Below are positions 17,335 to 25,606 of a DNA stretch of 64,000 bases, in pieces. The DNA lies in assembly GCA_013697735.1 (NCBI GenBank), contig JACCWH010000152.1:48786-112785 (forward strand), in the 5' to 3' direction. The notes under the pieces were generated by a model. The model was given only the letters and a program-made list of their open reading frames with translations. It had not been told where the DNA came from and ran no database searches. The stretch is from Trueperaceae bacterium (lineage in GTDB: Bacteria; Deinococcota; Deinococci; Deinococcales; Trueperaceae). Positions within the stretch are counted from its first letter, which is position 1. Every line of letters begins with the position of its first letter. Both the position numbers and the translations under genes were made by a program.

Positions 17335-18633
17335 ATGGAAGCCGCGCCCGCTCGTGAGCCCACCCCCCATCACGCCTCGCTCCCACCATCGGCCCGAGTC
17401 GTCGTCACTGGCATGGGCGCCGTCACGCCCATCGGCCTCACGGTCGACGCCTTCTGGCGTTCACTCGTCGCCGGGACGAGCGGCGCCGCACCGATCGCGT
17501 CGTTCGACGCCACGGGCTGGAGTACCACCTTCGCCTGCGAGCTCAAGGGTTTCGACCCGCTCGAGCGGATCGATCGTAAGCAGGCCAACCGCATGGACCC
17601 CTATGCCCAATACGCGATGGTCGCCGCGATGGAGGCGGTCGAAGACGCCGGCATCGATTTCGCGGCGGCGTCGATCTCGCAGCGCGAGCGCGCGGGTGTG
17701 ATCTTCGGCAGTGGTTTCGGCGGCATCCTCGCGGTCCAACACAACGCGAAAAGCCTGTTCGACGGCGGTCCGCGACGGATGTCGCCGTTCTTCGTCCCGA
17801 TGATGATCCCCGACATGGCGGCCGGGCTCATCGCGATGCGTTTCGGCCTTCATGGCCCGAACCACGCGGTGGTCTCGGCGTGCGCCACGGGCAATCACAA
17901 CATCGCCGATGCCCTGCACGCCATCCGTCGGGGCGAGGCCGACGTCATCATCTGTGGCGGGAGCGAGGCGGCGATGTGCGAACTCGGCGTCGGCGCCTTC
18001 GCCGCCTCGCGTGCGCTCTCCACGCGCAACGATTCGCCCGAGACCGCGAGCCGTCCCTTCGACGCCACGCGCGACGGATTCGTGATGGGTGAAGGGGCGG
18101 GAGCGCTCGTCCTCGAGTCGCTCGAGCACGCGCTCGCGCGTACTGCCAGGATCCACGCCGAGGTCGTCGGTGTCGGCGCTTCGGCGGACGCCTACCACAT
18201 GACCGCACCGCACCCGGAGGGCCTCGGTGCGCGCCTCGCCATGGAGCGGGCGCTTGCGGCGAGCGGCCTGCGCCGCGAGGAGATCGACACCGTCAACATG
18301 CATGGCACGTCGACCGGTCTCGGAGACGCCGCCGAGAGCGCTGCCGTTCGCAGCGTCTTCGGTGCGCACGCCGATCGCCTCACACCGACATCGACGAAGA
18401 GCATGACCGGCCACATGCTCGGTGCCGCCGGCGCGGCCGAGGCGATCGCGTCGATCCTCGCGATCACCCACGACTGCGTCCCCCCCACGATCAACTTTTC
18501 GACTCCGGATCCCGCCTGCGACCTCCCGTACGCGTTCAACGACGCGCTCCAGCGGCCGGTGCGCGTTGCGATGAGCAACGCGTTCGGGTTCGGAGGGCAC
18601 AACACGTCGGCGATCTTCGCGGCGTACGAGTAG
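17335..18633 (+). CDS. fabF: Beta-ketoacyl-ACP synthase II
   Basis: Elongates fatty acyl chains by condensing acyl-ACP with malonyl-ACP. It has 432 aa with the full thiolase-fold synthase. The catalytic triad is present: Cys183 in SACATGNHN, His323 in MHGTSTGLGD and His360 in KSMTGHMLGAAG, with Lys355. It has a 15-20 residue N-terminal extension before RVVVTGMG. The gene stands alone, not in a fab cluster, so it may be a second copy or serve a special lipid. It is convergent with the acetyltransferase gene. Confidence 0.93.
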   Translation: MEAAPAREPTPHHASLPPSARVVVTGMGAVTPIGLTVDAFWRSLVAGTSGAAPIASFDATGWSTTFACELKGFDPLERIDRKQANRMDPYAQYAMVAAMEAVEDAGIDFAAASISQRERAGVIFGSGFGGILAVQHNAKSLFDGGPRRMSPFFVPMMIPDMAAGLIAMRFGLHGPNHAVVSACATGNHNIADALHAIRRGEADVIICGGSEAAMCELGVGAFAASRALSTRNDSPETASRPFDATRDGFVMGEGAGALVLESLEHALARTARIHAEVVGVGASADAYHMTAPHPEGLGARLAMERALAASGLRREEIDTVNMHGTSTGLGDAAESAAVRSVFGAHADRLTPTSTKSMTGHMLGAAGAAEAIASILAITHDCVPPTINFSTPDPACDLPYAFNDALQRPVRVAMSNAFGFGGHNTSAIFAAYE

Positions 18634-18657
18634 CGTCGCGGCGCCAGCGCTCGGCGT

Positions 18658-19263
18658 TCAGATCGGGCGCGCGTGGAAGTGGAAGCGGCGCGATCCGTCG
18701 GCCCCGTCGAGCACTGCGATTTCGCCGAGCCCGAGCGACTCGAGGGCTTCGCGGCGCCTGGTCATGCCGGCGCGGCTCCCCCAGCAGGTGCGGGCGAAGG
18801 GCCACTCGTGATCGAGCCACTCGAGCACGGCGGCCACGATGCGCCGTTCGGTGGCGCCATCGACGTCGGATCGGAGCCAGAGTTCGACGCGAACGTCGCA
18901 GGATGCGAGCGCGGCGCGGGCGCTGGCGCGCTCCTCGAACTCGTCGATGAAGGGCGCGGTCGGCTCGAGGTAGAGCGAGCCGAGCACGCGCTTCACGTCG
19001 GCTCCCCAGATCGTGTAGCCGAACGCCCTGAGCGAGTCCGCGTCGGCGATGTGCCCGGCAAGGTCGGCTCGGTTCTCGTCGAGCGTGAAGTCGTCTTCGG
19101 GCCACGCGTCCCCGCCCCACGTCCGGAGCTTCTCCCTCGAGGCCATCACGGCTTCGAAGTCGGCTTCGGCGTCGTCGATCCGCTGCTGCCGCAGCCAGGC
19201 GTCGGGCGTACGGAGTTCGACGGGGCGGGCGAAACCGACCGGGAGGAGCGGCGTGTCGTGCAT
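18658..19263 (-). CDS. GNAT-like N-acetyltransferase
   Basis: 201 aa. The pattern of an N-terminal DFEAVMASREKLRTW segment, a central strand with GYTIWGADVKRVLGSLYL and a late conserved RTCWGSRAGM resembles uncharacterised GNAT-fold acetyltransferases. The acyl-CoA loop is not a perfect match, so the family call is moderate. It starts 7 bases after the preceding membrane-protein gene and is probably co-transcribed with it. The substrate is unknown. Confidence 0.6.
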   Translation of the reverse strand: MHDTPLLPVGFARPVELRTPDAWLRQQRIDDAEADFEAVMASREKLRTWGGDAWPEDDFTLDENRADLAGHIADADSLRAFGYTIWGADVKRVLGSLYLEPTAPFIDEFEERASARAALASCDVRVELWLRSDVDGATERRIVAAVLEWLDHEWPFARTCWGSRAGMTRRREALESLGLGEIAVLDGADGSRRFHFHARPI

Positions 19264-19270
19264 GAGGTGG

Positions 19271-20368
19271 CTAGCGCGTCCCTCGACGAACCGACGCGGC
19301 CCGCCCGTCTCGCTGCGACGCGCCGTCACCGCGTCGGCGGCGCCCACTCGAGCGCACCCGACTCCGGAGCAGCACCAGGCCGACGGCCATGAGCGTCGCT
19401 GCGACCCCCAGCACCAGCGACCACGTCGCCCATCGGAGCAGCCACGTCGCGAACGCGAGCGACCATGCGGCGATCGTGTCGGGGTGCTTGTAGATGCTCT
19501 TGGCCGCGAACACGACGAACGGCTTGCGCGACAGCATCGCAGCCGCGCCACGTTCGGCGGCGAGCGCGATGCCCGAGGGTCCACGAGCGAGGGCCGTGCG
19601 GTAGAGCGCATCGTCGCCGATGCGCAGGGCACTCTTGCCGCCCCATCGGAGTGCCAGCATCGCGTGCGGCGTCGTTTCCACGAACCGCGCGAGGGTGGCG
19701 AGTTCCGCTGGTGTGTCGGCGTAGGCGAGCGCGCGGGCGCTTCGTGCCGGCCCGAGTGTCCGGCTCATGCGACCGGCGTCCCCGAGCAGTGCCGAGAGCG
19801 GCCGCCACGCGCGTTCCCGTACGAGGACCGTGACGCTGTTCGAGAGGCCGCGCGTCAGTGTGCCCGTGCGCCGAGCGATCTTGAGGAGCGAGGTGCCCGC
19901 ACCGACGCCGGGGGCGAAGGTGAGGGCTACGCCCGCAACCGAGAGCGCGGTCAGGACCGTGTCGGTCTCATCGCCTCGGTACCACGTGACCCCTTGCCGC
20001 GTCAGGTCGCGTACGTCACCGAACACGACCAGATCGCTCGCGATCGCGCAGACCACGGCGGCGTCGTCGGCGCCGCGGCCGGTCCAGATGCCGTCCCAGC
20101 ACCTCCCGGCAACGGCCGACATGTGCTCCCAGCGGGCAGCGGCCGCGGCACGCACGGCTGTGCATTCGCCTGCATCCGCGAGTTCGAGGGCGTCAGCGAC
20201 GCGAGCCTCGGCCAGGGCGATCTCGGCGTCGGAGCAGACGTCGTGGATCGGCAGCGCCTCGAGATACGGCCCGTCTATCGAGAGCCACGCCTTGACGCCG
20301 AGTGCGCCGAGCGCGAGCACGATGCAGGCCGCTCCGACGAGTCGCCTCTGGAGACGCCACCAGAACAT
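19271..20368 (-). CDS. Hypothetical membrane protein
   Basis: 365 aa that I do not recognise. One membrane helix lies near the N-terminus (about 9-28) and one or two near the C-terminus (about 300-335). The middle contains a weakly hydrophobic stretch (about 140-165) and several Cys (VCSDAEIAL, DAGECTAV, GRCWDG, VVCAIAS) in a probable extracytoplasmic part, which could form disulfides. The tail is Arg-rich. The ATG is preceded by a TAGACT box at 6 bases and shares a short divergent region with the racemase gene. Confidence 0.65.
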   Translation of the reverse strand: MFWWRLQRRLVGAACIVLALGALGVKAWLSIDGPYLEALPIHDVCSDAEIALAEARVADALELADAGECTAVRAAAAARWEHMSAVAGRCWDGIWTGRGADDAAVVCAIASDLVVFGDVRDLTRQGVTWYRGDETDTVLTALSVAGVALTFAPGVGAGTSLLKIARRTGTLTRGLSNSVTVLVRERAWRPLSALLGDAGRMSRTLGPARSARALAYADTPAELATLARFVETTPHAMLALRWGGKSALRIGDDALYRTALARGPSGIALAAERGAAAMLSRKPFVVFAAKSIYKHPDTIAAWSLAFATWLLRWATWSLVLGVAATLMAVGLVLLRSRVRSSGRRRRGDGASQRDGRAASVRRGTR

Positions 20369-20374
20369 GGAGCG

Positions 20375-20421
20375 AGTCTACGCGGTGCGGAGCGCGGCGC
20401 ACCGGTTGGCTGCGCTATCGT
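20375..20421. promoter_or_regulatory. Divergent leaderless promoters
   Basis: Minus-strand TAGACT (20375-20380) lies 6 bases before the ATG at 20368. Plus-strand TATCGT (20416-20421) lies 5 bases before the GTG at 20427. No Shine-Dalgarno sequence precedes either start. Confidence 0.55.
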
Positions 20422-20426
20422 GTCGC

Positions 20427-21131
20427 GTGCACGACGAAGCGACACGTCGAACCGACGAGCGCCCGGGAGAGTCGGGGCGCGGTGCCCGTATCGCACTCGT
20501 TCATGCGCTCCGCGCCTCGATGGCGCCGGCCGAGGAGGCGTTCGTAAGGGGTTGGCCTGAGGCACGCATCGTGCACCTGCTCGACGATTCGCTCCCCGTC
20601 GATCTCGCCGCGGCTGGGGGGCTCGACGAGCACATGATGGGGCGCTTCGTCGCCCTCGGCCGGTATTGCGCTCGAAGCGGCGCCGCAGCCGTGCTCTTCA
20701 CCTGCTCCGCCTTCGGTTCGGCCATCGCACGGGTGCGCGAGGACCTGCACGTGCCGGTGCTCTCGCCGAACGAGGCGATGCTCGAGGAGGCCGTGGCGTG
20801 CGGCGCTCCCGTGGCGCTGCTCGCGACCTTCGAGGCGACGATCACCTCGATGCTACCGGAGTTCGCGGCCGAGGCGGGGCGTCAGGGTGGGGTGTGCGAC
20901 GTCGTGGGTTCCGCGGTCGCTGGGGCACTCGAGGCACTCCAGCGAGGTGACGGTGCCGCGCACGACGTTCTCGTCGCAGCGGCAGCGGCGGCCGTCGACA
21001 GCCATCGGGTCGTCGCCCTCGCTCAGTTCTCGATGGCGCGAGCCGCCCCGGCCGTCGAGCGTGTGACGGGCCGGCGCGTCCTCACGACGCCGGACGCGGC
21101 CGTCGCCAAGCTCCGCCGACTCGTGCAATGA
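20427..21131 (+). CDS. Aspartate/glutamate racemase family protein
   Basis: 234 aa of the Asp/Glu/hydantoin racemase superfamily. The two-domain pattern is seen with a first catalytic Cys in VLFTCSAFGS and a later segment VVALAQFSMARAAP where the second catalytic position is expected; that position reads Gln rather than Cys. Another Cys lies at GGVCDVVG. Loss of the second Cys would favour a decarboxylase or isomerase (maleate isomerase or AMDase type) over a true racemase. The GTG at 20427 is chosen for its TATCGT box. Confidence 0.7.
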   Translation: MHDEATRRTDERPGESGRGARIALVHALRASMAPAEEAFVRGWPEARIVHLLDDSLPVDLAAAGGLDEHMMGRFVALGRYCARSGAAAVLFTCSAFGSAIARVREDLHVPVLSPNEAMLEEAVACGAPVALLATFEATITSMLPEFAAEAGRQGGVCDVVGSAVAGALEALQRGDGAAHDVLVAAAAAAVDSHRVVALAQFSMARAAPAVERVTGRRVLTTPDAAVAKLRRLVQ

Positions 21132-21138
21132 CCAAGCG

Positions 21139-22452
21139 CTACGGCGTGACCGCGTCGAGGCGGGGTCGAGCGGCCACGAGGCCCTCGACCAAGTCGCCGA
21201 AGCGCCGTACGACATTGACGCCGTGGTGGTCTGCGGCGAACTGTGCCGCCGCATTGCGGCACGCCTCGGCCGTTGCGGGTGACTCGAGGAGGCTGCACAG
21301 CGTGGCCGTGGCGCGCTCCACGCCGAACGTGCGCTGCGGCATGCTGACGCCGCAACCGAGCGTCGCCACCCGCTCGCCGTTGTCGTGCTGGTCGTACGCC
21401 CTCGGCACGATGACCTGGGGTAGCGCGGCGCGGAGCGCCTGCGCCGTGGTGCCGACGCCGCCATGGTGGACGAGCGCGGCGCAGCGTGGCAACACGCGAC
21501 TGAAGGGTGCGTACGCTACGTGCAGGGCGTGTGGCGGAAGGGGCTGGGGGAGGCCATCGGGGAATTGCGTCAACACCAGCACCCGGCGACCCAGCCGCGC
21601 ACCGGCTTCGATCGCGGCCGCGTAGACGGTGCTGCTGTGCATGTTCGCCGTCCCCATGGAGACGGCGATCGGTGCATCCGAAGGGGGTGCGGCCAAGAAG
21701 TCCGCCAGTGCAGCGTCGATCGGCTCGTGATCGTCGTCGTCGGGTAGGCCGCCACTGCTGTCTTGGAAGGCGAAGCCGAGGAGCTCCGTCGGCACCGGCC
21801 AGTCGCCGGGTGGGGCGGCGAACCAGTCGGGGAAGAGCCCCACACGTAAATCGGGCGTCCGGAAGAAGTACCGCGTCAACAGGCGCTCGACGGGCGGCTC
21901 CCCATGCTGACGGCGCACCTCGTTCACCGCTGGCGCCAACCAGCCGTCGTAGAGGCGATCGGCCACTCGCCAGACCACCGAGCCGAAGGTGCGGGGGAGC
22001 CACCGAGGCATGAACTGGAGCGTCGGCGGATCGTCGACGCTGGGCATCGTGGCGGGAGCGAGGTGGACGAACACGCTCGGGATGCGGTAGAGATCGGCTG
22101 CGAGCAGGGCGCCGACCGCCGTCGCGCTGGCGATCACGACCGTGTCCTCGGGGACGTGTCGGGCCCGGACGAACTCGACCATCTTCGGCACGCTGCGAGC
22201 GACCAGATCGCCGAGGAGGTAGCGTGAGGCGCGCGTCCTGTGCATCAACCGCGGATCGGCGAGCGCGCCGAGGTACTCCTCCGTCGTGCCCAGTGGGACG
22301 AAGTCGAGTCCGGCGCCAAGCACCCTTCGTTCGAAGTAGGGATTCGCGTGGCACGTCACGTGGTGGCCGCGCCCGGCCAGTTCACGCCCGACGGCGAGAA
22401 ACGGGTGTACGTCGCCCGTGGAGCCGAATATGGAGATGAGGACGCGGGCCAT
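21139..22452 (-). CDS. Family 1 (UGT/MGT-like) glycosyltransferase
   Basis: 437 aa with a GT-B fold. The N-terminal domain begins VLISIFGSTGDVHPFLAVGREL, of which GDVHP is typical of sterol, macrolide and carotenoid glucosyltransferases. The C-terminal nucleotide-sugar site shows VHHGGVGTTAQALRAALPQ and then VPRAYDQHDNGERV. It transfers a sugar from UDP- or TDP-sugar to a small acceptor. A carotenoid or glycolipid acceptor is possible in this phylum but not shown. The ATG at 22452 has GGAGG about 9 bases upstream. Confidence 0.88.
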   Translation of the reverse strand: MARVLISIFGSTGDVHPFLAVGRELAGRGHHVTCHANPYFERRVLGAGLDFVPLGTTEEYLGALADPRLMHRTRASRYLLGDLVARSVPKMVEFVRARHVPEDTVVIASATAVGALLAADLYRIPSVFVHLAPATMPSVDDPPTLQFMPRWLPRTFGSVVWRVADRLYDGWLAPAVNEVRRQHGEPPVERLLTRYFFRTPDLRVGLFPDWFAAPPGDWPVPTELLGFAFQDSSGGLPDDDDHEPIDAALADFLAAPPSDAPIAVSMGTANMHSSTVYAAAIEAGARLGRRVLVLTQFPDGLPQPLPPHALHVAYAPFSRVLPRCAALVHHGGVGTTAQALRAALPQVIVPRAYDQHDNGERVATLGCGVSMPQRTFGVERATATLCSLLESPATAEACRNAAAQFAADHHGVNVVRRFGDLVEGLVAARPRLDAVTP

Positions 22453-22489
22453 CGGGAGTGCCTCCAACGACAGCATGCCCCGAACGAAC

Positions 22490-22503
22490 GGCGCAGCTGC
22501 GCC
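22490..22503. repeat. 14-base perfect palindrome
   Basis: GGCGCAGCTGCGCC lies in the 109-base gap between the glycosyltransferase and cyclotransferase genes. It could be a protein-binding site or a short hairpin; nothing else marks it. Confidence 0.35.
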
Positions 22504-22561
22504 GATCTGCACATGCTGTACGTGCTGCACGGAGCGGAGCGCGCAACGTCGCGGTCGATAC

Positions 22562-23035
22562 TCAGGCGGGGTCGCTCACGCGAATCTCGCTGAGCGCACG
22601 CTGGTACGCGGCGGGGAGCGCCCAATGTGCGGCGCCGTCGAGGATGTGCTGTAGGTACGCCGCGCTCGGTCGCAGCGGATCGACGCTCGGCGTGCAGACC
22701 TCGTACGTCATCACCTCGAGGGGGGCGTCGATGTCGCCGTCGGCGTAGACCGTTTTCGTGGTCCGGCGATACCCATTCGTCGAGCGAGCGTGGACGTACC
22801 CTTCGTAGCCGTCGAGGCCCTTCGCTTCCGCCGCGCTGAGTTCGTAGACCACCCCCCAAACGTCGGCGTCGGCGCGCGGGACGATGTCGGCGACGCCGCA
22901 TGAACGCCGGGGCGACCAGCGCGTGAAGGCGAGGGCGTGGGCTCGGAGGAGCGCGCGAGCGAGAAAACTGCTCGTCGGGCAGCGCGTCGCCATCTGCCGC
23001 GGGTCGAGGTTCGAGCCGTAGGCGAAGTAGCGCAT
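22562..23035 (-). CDS. Gamma-glutamylcyclotransferase-like protein
   Basis: 157 aa with the AIG2/GGCT fold. The substrate-loop motif YGSN is at residues 6-9 and the catalytic Glu is Glu78 in LDGYEGY. It would release 5-oxoproline from gamma-glutamyl compounds or act on a related substrate. The ATG has a TATCGT box 5 bases upstream and no Shine-Dalgarno, so it is likely leaderless. It is divergent from the sulfoxide reductase gene. Confidence 0.88.
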   Translation of the reverse strand: MRYFAYGSNLDPRQMATRCPTSSFLARALLRAHALAFTRWSPRRSCGVADIVPRADADVWGVVYELSAAEAKGLDGYEGYVHARSTNGYRRTTKTVYADGDIDAPLEVMTYEVCTPSVDPLRPSAAYLQHILDGAAHWALPAAYQRALSEIRVSDPA

Positions 23036-23040
23036 GGAGC

Positions 23041-23134
23041 ACGATACCCGCGCTCAGATGCCTCCGGCCGCGAGCCGCGCAACGGTCCAGCGCGTCAGGC
23101 GCGTGCGCGTGCTCGCGACGCTATCCGATAGCAT
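23041..23134. promoter_or_regulatory. Divergent leaderless promoters (GGCT and msrC)
   Basis: Minus-strand TATCGT (23041-23046) lies 5 bases before the ATG at 23035. Plus-strand TAGCAT (23129-23134) lies 6 bases before the ATG at 23141. Confidence 0.55.
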
Positions 23135-23140
23135 TGGCCG

Positions 23141-23659
23141 ATGCGCGAAGCTGCGGTCCACGCCGATCACCCCCACACGCCGTCGAAGTCGGAGCGGTAC
23201 GCACGCCTGCGAGCGGACGTCGAGGCACTCGTCGCGGGGGAGGACGACTGGTTGGCGAACCTGGCGAACGTCGCGGCAGCCGTCTACGCCGCACTCCCCG
23301 GACTCAATTGGGCGGGCTTCTACCTCATGCGGGGCGGCGCCCTGGTGGTCGGACCGTTCCAGGGTCTGCCGGCGTGCGTCCGGATCGAGGTCGGGCGGGG
23401 CGTGTGCGGTGCCGCAGCGCAGGAGCGTGCCACGCACATCGTCCGTGACGTCCACGCCTTCCCGGGCCACATCGCCTGCGACCCGCGTTCGCGCTCCGAG
23501 ATCGTGGTGCCGGTGATCGTCGACGGTGTCGTGGTGGCCGTGCTCGACCTCGACAGCGACCGCCTCGCCCACTTCGACGAAGAGGATCGCAGCGGCCTCG
23601 AAGCGCTCGTGCTCGATCTCACGACAGCGGTCGACTGGGACCGGGCGCGTCGAGTCTGA
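23141..23659 (+). CDS. msrC: Free methionine (R)-sulfoxide reductase, GAF type
   Basis: Reduces free Met-R-sulfoxide in the cytoplasm as part of oxidative-stress repair. It has 172 aa and one GAF domain. The three redox cysteines of the fRMsr family are present: Cys79 (LPACVRI), Cys89 (GRGVCGAAA) and Cys113 (HIACD). LNWAGFYL and VLDLDSDR are also typical. It is a single-gene unit with a leaderless start. Oxidative-stress repair fits a Deinococcota-like host. Confidence 0.93.
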   Translation: MREAAVHADHPHTPSKSERYARLRADVEALVAGEDDWLANLANVAAAVYAALPGLNWAGFYLMRGGALVVGPFQGLPACVRIEVGRGVCGAAAQERATHIVRDVHAFPGHIACDPRSRSEIVVPVIVDGVVVAVLDLDSDRLAHFDEEDRSGLEALVLDLTTAVDWDRARRV

Positions 23660-23692
23660 CGCGGGGAGGGACGGCACAAGGCCGCCCCGGAC

Positions 23693-23863
23693 TCAGGGGC
23701 TGCGGTCCGTGCTCCGTACCACGAGGCGCCGGACCAGAAAGCCGGCGACGATGATCGCGAGCAAACCGAACAGGATCCGGATGATCACCGCGCCCACGAT
23801 GAACGCGACGTAGAGCAAGGCGATGACGACGAGGGCGCCGATGATGGTCTGCAGAGTGTTCAT
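23693..23863 (-). CDS. Small membrane protein, 56 aa
   Basis: Begins MNTLQTIIGALVVIALLYVA and has two closely spaced hydrophobic segments (about 5-28 and 30-44), followed by a basic tail (RRLVVRSTDR). A strong AAGGAGGAGC Shine-Dalgarno lies directly upstream and the ATG overlaps the stop of the oxidoreductase gene (ATGA), so it is very likely translated. The function is unknown. It could be a membrane hairpin or a regulatory micro-protein. Confidence 0.75.
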   Translation of the reverse strand: MNTLQTIIGALVVIALLYVAFIVGAVIIRILFGLLAIIVAGFLVRRLVVRSTDRSP

Positions 23864-24948
23864 GCTCCTCCTTCGTGGATCGTAGCTGAACCAACGCTAC
23901 CCGAGGTGACGCGGGCACGTTGCAGCGTGACCGGGCGACCGCCGTCTCGCGCCGAGGCGTGGAGCGCCTCGATCACCTGCAGCGTTCGAGCAGCGTCCTC
24001 AGCGCCCGTGCGAGGCGCTTCGCCGCGACGCACCACGTCGGCGACGTGATCGATCATCAACGCGTACTGATCGACCCCCGCGAACTCGAAGGGTGTGGTG
24101 GTACCGTCCCCCGCCGTCCACAGCGCGCGCGTAGTCGCAGCCCCCGGAAGGAACGCCTGCGACGCCTCGAGTCGGCCGTCGCGACCGATCACCTCGAAGG
24201 ACTCAGTGCGAGCGGCATCGAGCGAGCACGTGAACTGCGCCACGAGGTCGTCGTCGAAGGCGAGCGTGGCGGCGAGGCTTCGGTCGACCCCGCCGGGGTG
24301 CCGAATCGAGACGGCCTGGACCGTCCGCGGTGAGCGGCCCGCCATCGCGAGCGTGACGTTCACGCAGTAGCAGCCGACGTCCATGAGCGCGCCGCCGCCG
24401 AGGGCCGCGTCGAGGCGGATGTCGTCGGCGCGCCGAACCACGAACGAGAAGGTCGACCGGATCGTACGCAGCGGACCGAGCGAACCACTGCGAACGTGCT
24501 CGATCGCGCGCACGGTCCGGGGGTGGTAGCGGTACATGAACGCCTCCACGAGGCGGACGCCGTGGAGTTCGGCAGCGCTCTGCATGACCCGACACTCGGC
24601 TGCGCTGAGTGCCAGTGGCTTCTCGCACAGCACGTGTTTGCCCGCCTCCGCGGCGCGAATGGTCCAGGGCGCGTGGAGCGCGTTCGGCAGCGGGATGTAG
24701 ACGGCCTCGACGTCGGGATCGGTGAGGAGCGCGTCGTACGAGCCGTACGTCCGCTCGATACCGAGGTCCGCCGCGAAGCGCTCGCTCGACTGGGCCGAGC
24801 GGCTCGCGACTGCGAGCAGGGTGCCGTGGCGCGAGGCATGGATCGCCGGCGCGACCGCGGCGCGCGCGATACCGGCGGTTCCGAGGATGCCCCAGCGGAT
24901 GGGACGGCCTTCGGAGGGAGTGTCGGCTGGTTCTACGATGGTGCTCAG
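23860..24948 (-). CDS. Gfo/Idh/MocA family oxidoreductase with a probable CTG start
   Basis: About 362 aa. The Rossmann motif IRWGILGTAGIARAAVAPAI and the signature AGKHVLCEKPLALS are clear, with EAFMYRYHPR and MDVGCYCVNV as in trans-1,2-dihydrobenzenediol or glucose-fructose oxidoreductase relatives. There is no ATG, GTG or TTG near the proper N-terminus. A CTG at 24948 reads (M)STIVEPADTP, overlaps the stop of the upstream gene and gives the right length. It resembles the oxidoreductase at 15643 but lies in a different context, between two small membrane-protein genes. The sugar substrate is unknown. Confidence 0.85.
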   Translation of the reverse strand: MSTIVEPADTPSEGRPIRWGILGTAGIARAAVAPAIHASRHGTLLAVASRSAQSSERFAADLGIERTYGSYDALLTDPDVEAVYIPLPNALHAPWTIRAAEAGKHVLCEKPLALSAAECRVMQSAAELHGVRLVEAFMYRYHPRTVRAIEHVRSGSLGPLRTIRSTFSFVVRRADDIRLDAALGGGALMDVGCYCVNVTLAMAGRSPRTVQAVSIRHPGGVDRSLAATLAFDDDLVAQFTCSLDAARTESFEVIGRDGRLEASQAFLPGAATTRALWTAGDGTTTPFEFAGVDQYALMIDHVADVVRRGEAPRTGAEDAARTLQVIEALHASARDGGRPVTLQRARVTSGSVGSATIHEGGA

Positions 24949-25199
24949 AGCTCGCGCTCGGTCCAGGCGATGAGCATCGACGGGAGTGTCGCGGCGAGGG
25001 CCACGAAGGCGAAGAGCCCCGCCTGCATGTGGTGCGGCTCGACCGTCCACGCCGTCACTCGGGCGTCCGTGAGGACGGACGCCCCGAGGAGCGCGGCGGC
25101 CATGGTGGCCGCGAGGATCCGATACGCCTGCACCCTGTGGCCATTGTGCATGCTGTGCATGCTCTCGGCGACGCGGGGGTGTGACGGGGTGCTCGACAC
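24945..25199 (-). CDS. Small membrane protein next to XRE regulator
   Basis: 84 aa with two predicted helices (about 28-45 and 60-78) and a His-rich N-terminus (ESMHSMHNGHRVQ). GTG start with AGGAGGA about 6 bases upstream. It follows the XRE gene by 18 bases. XRE regulator plus small membrane protein pairs are common in bacteria and often carry a DUF2178-like partner; I cannot assign this one to that family with confidence. Confidence 0.7.
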   Translation of the reverse strand: MSSTPSHPRVAESMHSMHNGHRVQAYRILAATMAAALLGASVLTDARVTAWTVEPHHMQAGLFAFVALAATLPSMLIAWTEREL

Positions 25200-25217
25200 G
25201 CAAATCCTCCTGGGGGC

Positions 25218-25505
25218 TCAGCGCCCGTAGATGGTGGTGCTCATGGGGGTGAATGGGGAGAGCGAGAAGACGGCTTCGACGGGGAGCTCGAAGTAGTCGG
25301 CGATGCGCAGTGCGAGGGCGATCGTCGGGTTGTAGTCGCCTCGTTCGAGGTATCCGACGGTCTGGTAGTGCACGCCCAGGGCGTCGGCGAGCTCCTGACG
25401 CGAGAGGCCCCGCTCCGCACGCAGCACCACGAGACGGTTGTGCACGCTCTCCGTGCCTTGGCTGGCGACGGGAGGCACTTCGGTCGACGAGGGTTTGCGG
25501 GCCAT
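25218..25505 (-). CDS. XRE family transcriptional regulator
   Basis: 95 aa. The Cro/CI-type helix-turn-helix occupies about 22-77, with LRAERGLSRQELADALGVHY and TVGYLERGDYNPTI. It belongs to the small regulators that end in a short tail after PVEAVFSLSPF. The ATG at 25505 lies 6 bases after a TACATT -10 box, so the mRNA is probably leaderless. It probably represses itself through the inverted repeat over its promoter and is the first gene of a four-gene unit reaching 23693. Confidence 0.9.
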   Translation of the reverse strand: MARKPSSTEVPPVASQGTESVHNRLVVLRAERGLSRQELADALGVHYQTVGYLERGDYNPTIALALRIADYFELPVEAVFSLSPFTPMSTTIYGR

Positions 25506-25511
25506 GCATGA

Positions 25512-25540
25512 AATGTAGTACATCTGCTACAAGTCGTCAA
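25512..25540 (-). promoter_or_regulatory. XRE promoter with overlapping operator
   Basis: TTGACG (25535-25540), a 17-base spacer and TACATT (25512-25517) form a sigma-70-type promoter. An inverted repeat TGTAG-N8-CTACA (25514-25531) covers the -10 box and part of the spacer, which is the expected place for autorepression. Confidence 0.7.
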
Positions 25541-25595
25541 GGAGTGTCGCTTCGTCTCGCGACACGAGAGGCTGGTGGGCGTACGCGTTTTCGGG

Positions 25596-25601
25596 TAGCG
25601 T
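25596..25601 (+). promoter_or_regulatory. -10 box TAGCGT before the VOC gene
   Basis: TAGCGT ends 5 bases before the GTG at 25607. An in-frame ATG at 25619 with GGAGG five bases upstream is the alternative start. Confidence 0.45.
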
Positions 25602-25606
25602 TCACC

